A stretch of 5,385 bases of DNA from an uncultured Clostridia bacterium (lineage in GTDB: Bacteria; Bacillota; Clostridia; Oscillospirales; Oscillospiraceae). The DNA lies in assembly GCA_945635805.1 (NCBI GenBank), contig CALZCW010000059.1, positions 1 through 5,385 on the forward strand. The letters run 5' to 3'. How positions within the stretch are numbered: position 1 is the first letter of the stretch; every line of letters starts with the position of its first letter. The notes beneath the pieces were generated by a model. It saw only the letters and a list, made by a program, of their open reading frames with translations, was not told where the DNA came from and did not search any database. A program made the position numbers and the translations under genes. Shown here piece after piece: positions 5,288-5,385 of the stretch.

Positions 5288-5295
5288 CCCTCCTT
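5288..5295 (-). promoter_or_regulatory. Ribosome binding site deciding the start of the HTH gene
   Basis: AAGGAGGG lies eight bases before ATG 5279 on the minus strand. An ATG at 5339 in the same frame has no such site and would place the likely promoter inside the coding region, so 5279 is preferred. Confidence 0.8.
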
Positions 5296-5306
5296 TTTGT
5301 GCTTTC

Positions 5307-5335
5307 ACTATGCCATACGGCAGAGAAAAAAGCAA
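5307..5335 (-). promoter_or_regulatory. Possible promoter of the HTH gene
   Basis: Reading leftward: TTGCTT (5330-5335), a 17-base spacer, CATAGT (5307-5312) preceded by TGG, giving an extended -10. The hexamers match consensus at only three and four positions, so this is a moderate call. It would give a start near 5300, about 20 bases before the ATG. Confidence 0.45.
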
Positions 5336-5368
5336 TCATCTGTAAGTTTATGACGGAATTTTTCCCAA

Positions 5369-5385
5369 CTCAACCAACGGTTGAG
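5369..5385. repeat. 17-bp palindrome CTCAACC-AAC-GGTTGAG at the window edge
   Basis: Perfect 7-bp arms (5369-5375 and 5379-5385) around AAC, about 34 bases upstream of the putative -35 of the HTH gene. It may be an operator, or the end of a terminator or longer repeat of a gene beyond the window; the cut at 5385 prevents a decision. Confidence 0.45.

Noticed and set aside
5280..5339. A 20-residue longer start for the HTH protein
   Set aside because: It would read through the ribosome site and promoter; HTH proteins of this type start shortly before the DNA-binding domain.

Overview
The window looks like chromosomal DNA from a GC-rich, low-copy-repeat-bearing Firmicute, most likely a gut clostridium of the Oscillospiraceae type. 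This rests on strong AGGAGG-like ribosome sites, Firmicute-type protein families (NCS2 uracil permease with an ENTG motif, NrdR, a Pro/Thr/Glu-stalked polysaccharide deacetylase, an HTH-membrane-LiaF-like protein) and a GC-rich palindromic intergenic repeat block of the kind common in those genomes. The taxon is an inference from style, not from a marker gene.

Layout. The left third is a leftward unit: a uracil-type permease (230-1543) followed 33 bases later by the first 65 codons of a Na+/phosphate cotransporter that runs off the window (1-196). It has a clear extended -10 promoter at 1578-1606, overlapped at its -35 by a 13-bp inverted repeat. A 283-bp divergent intergenic region separates it from a rightward set: a 94-residue clostridial protein of unknown function (1827-2111), then nrdR (2234-2689) with its own promoter, then a membrane-anchored polysaccharide deacetylase (2691-3893) starting one base after the nrdR stop. 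A 14-bp-stem terminator with T-tracts on both sides closes that unit.

The right part is a gene-free 304-bp block (3959-4262) packed with short perfect palindromes and short tandem repeats, then a leftward gene (4263-5279) for a protein joining an XRE-type DNA-binding domain, four membrane segments and a C-terminal domain with four 'SFG' motifs like the LiaF cell-envelope-stress protein. Its promoter region ends at the window edge in a 17-bp palindrome.

Functionally the window holds housekeeping transport (uracil, phosphate), control of ribonucleotide reductase, and two envelope-related genes. The neighbouring genes do not form one obvious pathway. The least ordinary items are the HTH-membrane-LiaF-like protein, the palindrome cluster with covarying stems, and the inverted repeat at the permease promoter. 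I see no mobile element, CRISPR array, tRNA or rRNA.
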